Below are positions 61,143-64,000 of a stretch of 64,000 nucleotides of DNA, piece by piece. A model generated the notes under the pieces. The model had not been told where the DNA came from. It saw only the letters and a list, made by a program, of their open reading frames with translations, and made no database searches. Origin of the DNA: Nitrososphaerota archaeon (GTDB taxonomy: Archaea > Thermoproteota > Nitrososphaeria_A > Caldarchaeales > Calditenuaceae). Positions within the stretch are counted from its first letter, which is position 1, and each line of letters begins with the position of its first letter. The DNA is taken from assembly GCA_009889515.1 (NCBI GenBank), contig WUQR01000139.1:868001-932000 (forward strand). The letters run 5' to 3'. The position numbers and the translations under genes were made by a program.

Positions 61143-62246
61143 ATGCTCAGAATAGTAGACTCCATACTCTTCGACTGCGACGGAGTACTAATAGACACGC
61201 GGGAGAGCTACGACATGGCTATAGTGAAGACGGTCAGTATACTTTTCGAGAAGATACTAAACCTAGAGCTTATCGCCCACACCGTCAACAGCAGCCACAT
61301 CTATCTCCTAAGGTCGACGGGGGGATTTAACAACGACACAGACACAGCATACATTCTATCTCTCTGGCTATTCACAGGGCTTCCAAGGGATAGGGCCGAG
61401 GTAATACACGGGCTTGACTCAGCGGTAGAGGATGCTGAAAACCCTCAAACCCTCCTAGAAACCGTTTCTCAGACCGTGGACCTGAGGACGGGGCACATGC
61501 AGCACGAGTACAAGTCTACACCCCCACCACTCGAGCAGATTATATCAGAGACCATGCGGCGTGTGGGTGATCAAGTCCTCTCCGTCTCGGATCTCGAACA
61601 GACCCTAAGAGAGTTTGCAGTGAAGAGGGGGCAGCTCGAGCTCTTCGAGACTTTCAGACGCATAATAGGCAGGCCCGGGAGTTACGGGGAGGGGCTACTC
61701 GAAACCCTCTTCTGCGACATCTACTATGGTCCAGAGAACGTCCGCCTAATCTATGGAAAAGGGAATTACTTCGACCTGGGGCCCGGGATGTATTTGAAGG
61801 AGCGGGTTAATGTGAGGGAGGAGACTTTGGAGTGGCTTGCCGGAAGGTTTGGGGTCGAGAATATGGGCATCGTGAGCGGCAGGGACAGGTTCTCCACAGA
61901 GATCGTTCTGGGCGAACTGATGAGATACTTCAATAGAGATGCCTGCGTCTTCCTCGCGGACGAGTACCGGCAGGTGGGTGAGGTGGTTAAGAAGCCGAGC
62001 CCATACGGCATTGTTAAGGCAGTAACACGGATGGGTGGGGCCGCATCCCCGATTTACTTGGGGAACTCGGCTGAAGACTTCTTCATGGCGCGGAGCGTCG
62101 AAAAGTACGGCTACAGGACCCTCTTCGCCGCAGTAGTGGGCCTAGCACCCAATCCCTCACAGTCTGCCGAGTTCTTTGCATCCCTCGGCAGCGACGCCAT
62201 AATGTCGAGCCCAGACGACATAGCCAAGGTGTTGGGGGCGGTTTGA
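61143..62246 (+). CDS. HAD-superfamily phosphatase inside the histidine operon
   Basis: A protein of about 367 residues with a HAD fold. Motif I is FDCDGVLIDTRESYD near the N-terminus, with nucleophile and acid Asp. Motif II-like VSGRDRFS and Lys and Asp-side KKPSPYGIV and YLGNSAEDFFMA occur later. The cap region is large. ATG 61143 follows AAGGAG by about 10 bases; TTG 61074 is possible. It lies between hisD and hisB with a 1-base overlap into hisB. No other histidinol-phosphatase (PHP or HisB-N type) is encoded nearby, so this is a good candidate for that missing step, though unproven. Confidence 0.8.
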   Translation: MLRIVDSILFDCDGVLIDTRESYDMAIVKTVSILFEKILNLELIAHTVNSSHIYLLRSTGGFNNDTDTAYILSLWLFTGLPRDRAEVIHGLDSAVEDAENPQTLLETVSQTVDLRTGHMQHEYKSTPPPLEQIISETMRRVGDQVLSVSDLEQTLREFAVKRGQLELFETFRRIIGRPGSYGEGLLETLFCDIYYGPENVRLIYGKGNYFDLGPGMYLKERVNVREETLEWLAGRFGVENMGIVSGRDRFSTEIVLGELMRYFNRDACVFLADEYRQVGEVVKKPSPYGIVKAVTRMGGAASPIYLGNSAEDFFMARSVEKYGYRTLFAAVVGLAPNPSQSAEFFASLGSDAIMSSPDDIAKVLGAV

Positions 62247-62827
62247 TGGAGAGGCGCGAGAGCTCTGTCACACGCAAGACAGGTGAGACAAAGGTTGACG
62301 TAAAACTCCTCCTAGAGGGGGAGGGGAGATTCAGCGGCTCCACGCGGATAAGATTCTTCGACCACATCCTCACACTTCTCGCCTATCACAGCCTCATGGA
62401 CCTATCAGTGGAGGCGGAGTGGGACCTTAAGCACCACGGCGTCGAGGACGTGGGTATAACGCTTGGACAGGCCCTTGGCGAGGCGCTTGGAGACCGCTCA
62501 GGCATAGCAAGGTTCGGATACGCACTCATACCCATGGATGAGGCCCTAGCCGAGGCTTCAGTAGACTTGGTGAAGAGGCCACACGCGAAGGTCGACATCG
62601 GCATATCGAACACGTCAATTGAAGATATGGCGGCTGAAGACATAGTCCACTTTTTCCAGTCACTCGCCCACTCCATCCCAGCAGTGATACATATCAATGT
62701 GAGGTATGGGTTAAACGACCACCACAAGGTTGAGGCGGCGGTAAAAGCCCTGGCCGTGGCCCTCAGGAATGCTTGGCAGAGAGAGCAGAGGAGAAGAGGG
62801 CCGCCAAGCAGTAAGGGTGTGATATAG
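62246..62827 (+). CDS. hisB: Imidazoleglycerol-phosphate dehydratase
   Basis: A protein of about 193 residues that dehydrates imidazoleglycerol phosphate. His-rich metal motifs are intact: FFDHILTLLAYHSL and LKHHGVEDVGITLGQAL, and later HFFQSLAHSI and GLNDHHKVEA. It is the monofunctional form with no HAD fusion, consistent with the preceding HAD gene acting separately. ATG 62246 overlaps the HAD stop (TGATG). Confidence 0.96.
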   Translation: MERRESSVTRKTGETKVDVKLLLEGEGRFSGSTRIRFFDHILTLLAYHSLMDLSVEAEWDLKHHGVEDVGITLGQALGEALGDRSGIARFGYALIPMDEALAEASVDLVKRPHAKVDIGISNTSIEDMAAEDIVHFFQSLAHSIPAVIHINVRYGLNDHHKVEAAVKALAVALRNAWQREQRRRGPPSSKGVI

Positions 62828-62829
62828 CT

Positions 62830-63423
62830 TTGCGGGTGGGTATACTGAGCATAGGACTCAGCAACCTCTTCAGCATAACTTCTGCGGTAAAGAGGCTTGG
62901 GGCTGAGGTCGTCATACTCGAGAAGCCAGACGACACTATAGATGCTTTCATCTTCCCCGGGGTCGGAAACTTCACGGAGGCGGCGCGCAGAATTGAAGGA
63001 ATACGTGAAGAGGTGTTGGACTATATACGTTCAGGCAGACCATTCCTCGGAATCTGTCTCGGAATGCAGATACTATTCGACTCGAGCGATGAGGGGCCTG
63101 GGACGGGGCTGGGAGTATTCAGGGGACGGGTCGCACGACTAAGGGCGTCAAAGCTCCCCCACATGGGCTGGAACAGGATAATCCCTATCAGGCCCTCACC
63201 CCTGACAGAAGATATCCAGGCGGGCGAATACGTCTACTTCATGCACTCTTACGCCCCACAGCCTATAGACGAGCGCATAGTCATAGCCACCACTAGCTAC
63301 GAGACTGACTTCCCCTCAATAATCGGGGAAGGGGCCCTGTTCGGGACACAGTTCCACCCGGAAAAGTCGGGCAGAACAGGAGAGAAGATACTAAAGAACT
63401 ACATCAGAATTGCTAAACAATGA
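62830..63423 (+). CDS. hisH: Imidazole glycerol phosphate synthase glutaminase subunit HisH
   Basis: A 197-residue class I glutamine amidotransferase that gives ammonia to HisF. The catalytic Cys is in FLGICLGMQ, with His and Glu in GTQFHPEKSG; the oxyanion-side FPGVGNF is present. The TTG start lies 2 bases after the hisB stop. hisF, hisA, hisI/E and hisC are not in the window. Confidence 0.95.
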   Translation: MRVGILSIGLSNLFSITSAVKRLGAEVVILEKPDDTIDAFIFPGVGNFTEAARRIEGIREEVLDYIRSGRPFLGICLGMQILFDSSDEGPGTGLGVFRGRVARLRASKLPHMGWNRIIPIRPSPLTEDIQAGEYVYFMHSYAPQPIDERIVIATTSYETDFPSIIGEGALFGTQFHPEKSGRTGEKILKNYIRIAKQ

Positions 63424-63481
63424 CGTAGTAGGTGAAAGTTTAAGAGCGGCGGCCGACCATTACAGCTAGAGTAAGAGCATT

Positions 63482-64000
63482 ATGCAAATTCCCGGAAAAG
63501 AGGCGGAGCTATGGACTATAGAGGGAGGGAAGATTAAATGCACAGCTTGTGCCAGATATTGCCGCCTCTCCGACAACCAAGTGGGTCTATGTGGGGTTAG
63601 GGGAGCCCACGACGGAAAACTCTACCTCTACGTCTATGGCAGGGTAATCGCAAGCCATATCGACCCAATAGAGAAGAAGCCAGTAACACACTATATGCCC
63701 GGTACAAAGATATTCAGCATAGCCACTACTGGCTGCAACTGGCTCTGCCAATACTGCCAAAACTTCGACATCAGCCAGCGTAGGAAGGTTGAAGGAATCG
63801 AGGTTACTCCGAGACAGGTGGCGGAGCATGCTGCGCGGTACGGCTCACACGGAATAGCCTACACCTACAACGAGCCGACAATCTTCATGGAGTTTGCGCG
63901 GGATGTGGGCCTAGAGGCCAAGAGGCTCGGCCTATTCAACATCTTCGTCACCAACGGATACTGGACACCAGAGTCAGTGGCCATGGCATCCACATTCCTC
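63482..64000 (+). CDS. amrS: AmmeMemoRadiSam-type radical SAM enzyme, cut by window edge
   Basis: The first 173 residues of a radical SAM protein of the AMMECR1/Memo-linked family. An N-terminal CTACARYCRL and GLCGVRG region is followed by the cluster motif C-x3-C-x2-C in TTGCNWLCQYCQNFDIS (about residues 77-93), and YTYNEPTIFMEF. It is incomplete on the right. The ATG at 63482 follows a TATA-like AAGTTTAAG at about 63436-63444. The function of this family (linked to AMMECR1 and Memo homologs) is not settled; pyruvate formate-lyase-activating-like annotations exist. Confidence 0.9.
   Translation, partial: MQIPGKEAELWTIEGGKIKCTACARYCRLSDNQVGLCGVRGAHDGKLYLYVYGRVIASHIDPIEKKPVTHYMPGTKIFSIATTGCNWLCQYCQNFDISQRRKVEGIEVTPRQVAEHAARYGSHGIAYTYNEPTIFMEFARDVGLEAKRLGLFNIFVTNGYWTPESVAMASTFL

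Overview
The window is a dense stretch of an archaeal chromosome. Archaeal hallmarks include RadA, the thermosome, Rpo6, a KEOPS Pcc1 subunit, TiaS, glycerol-1-phosphate dehydrogenase, a tetraether-synthase-like radical SAM enzyme, diphthamide synthetase, a Nob1-type PIN protein, ThiN fused to ThiD, and two-subunit 2-oxoacid:ferredoxin oxidoreductase. TATA/BRE promoters sit about 25-35 bases before many starts, often giving leaderless mRNAs, and TTG/GTG starts are common. Heavy AGG/AGA/ATA codon use and the tetraether enzyme suggest a thermophile. Heme O synthase suggests a terminal oxidase. A Thermoproteota-type lineage (for example Caldarchaeales/'Aigarchaeota' or a relative) is my inference; no rRNA is present to settle it.

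Layout. 1-9 kb: housekeeping (tiaS, a RAM-domain regulator, pcc1, radA, an MFS transporter, ctaB, an O-methyltransferase, dph6, a CBS-zinc-finger protein). 7.6-14.5 kb: a likely carbohydrate or small-molecule use region (GH4 enzyme, P5C-type aldehyde dehydrogenase, CoA-binding protein, two sugar-type ABC permeases divergent from a Tat-type binding protein; no ATPase gene here). 14.5-21 kb: agmatinase-family enzyme, G1P dehydrogenase, NAD kinase overlapping a PIN gene, VOC-fold enzymes, enoyl-CoA hydratase.

21-30.8 kb: a visibly AT-rich accessory island. Its left edge carries a tRNA 3'-end-like sequence inside an inverted repeat. It then holds a frame-broken PD-(D/E)XK nuclease gene, a gamma-glutamylcyclotransferase-fold protein, a broken small gene, a small ORF overlapping a Type III-like modification gene (mod) with its restriction gene (res), a 416-base gene-free decayed tract, and a SHOCT-like membrane protein. 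This looks like a defence island.

30.9-39.5 kb: the tetraether-synthase-like gene divergent from an HTH gene and followed by a tandem RAM-domain protein; then sufS, a PPOX-fold flavoprotein, and a thiamine salvage operon (thiW, an uncharacterised P-loop protein, thiDN), then an FAD oxidoreductase. 39.6-42.3 kb: a membrane HdrDE-like iron-sulfur protein overlapping a formyltetrahydrofolate cyclo-ligase-family gene. 42.4-49.5 kb: one long operon: small membrane protein, MoxR ATPase, DUF58 protein, polytopic membrane protein, large surface-anchored protein, lone DppC-like permease with a big ectodomain, and a PPC-domain surface protein. This is the most coherent candidate for an undescribed envelope system. 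49.5-58.4 kb: 2-oxoacid:ferredoxin oxidoreductase, a methyltransferase, a glycosyltransferase, SufT-like protein, DUF763 protein, rpo6 and thermosome. 58.6-63.4 kb: a small ribbon-helix-helix gene and a histidine operon (hisG, hisD, a HAD phosphatase that may be the histidinol-phosphatase, hisB, hisH). The right edge cuts an AmmeMemoRadiSam-type radical SAM gene.

No CRISPR array, rRNA operon, transposase or integrase was seen.
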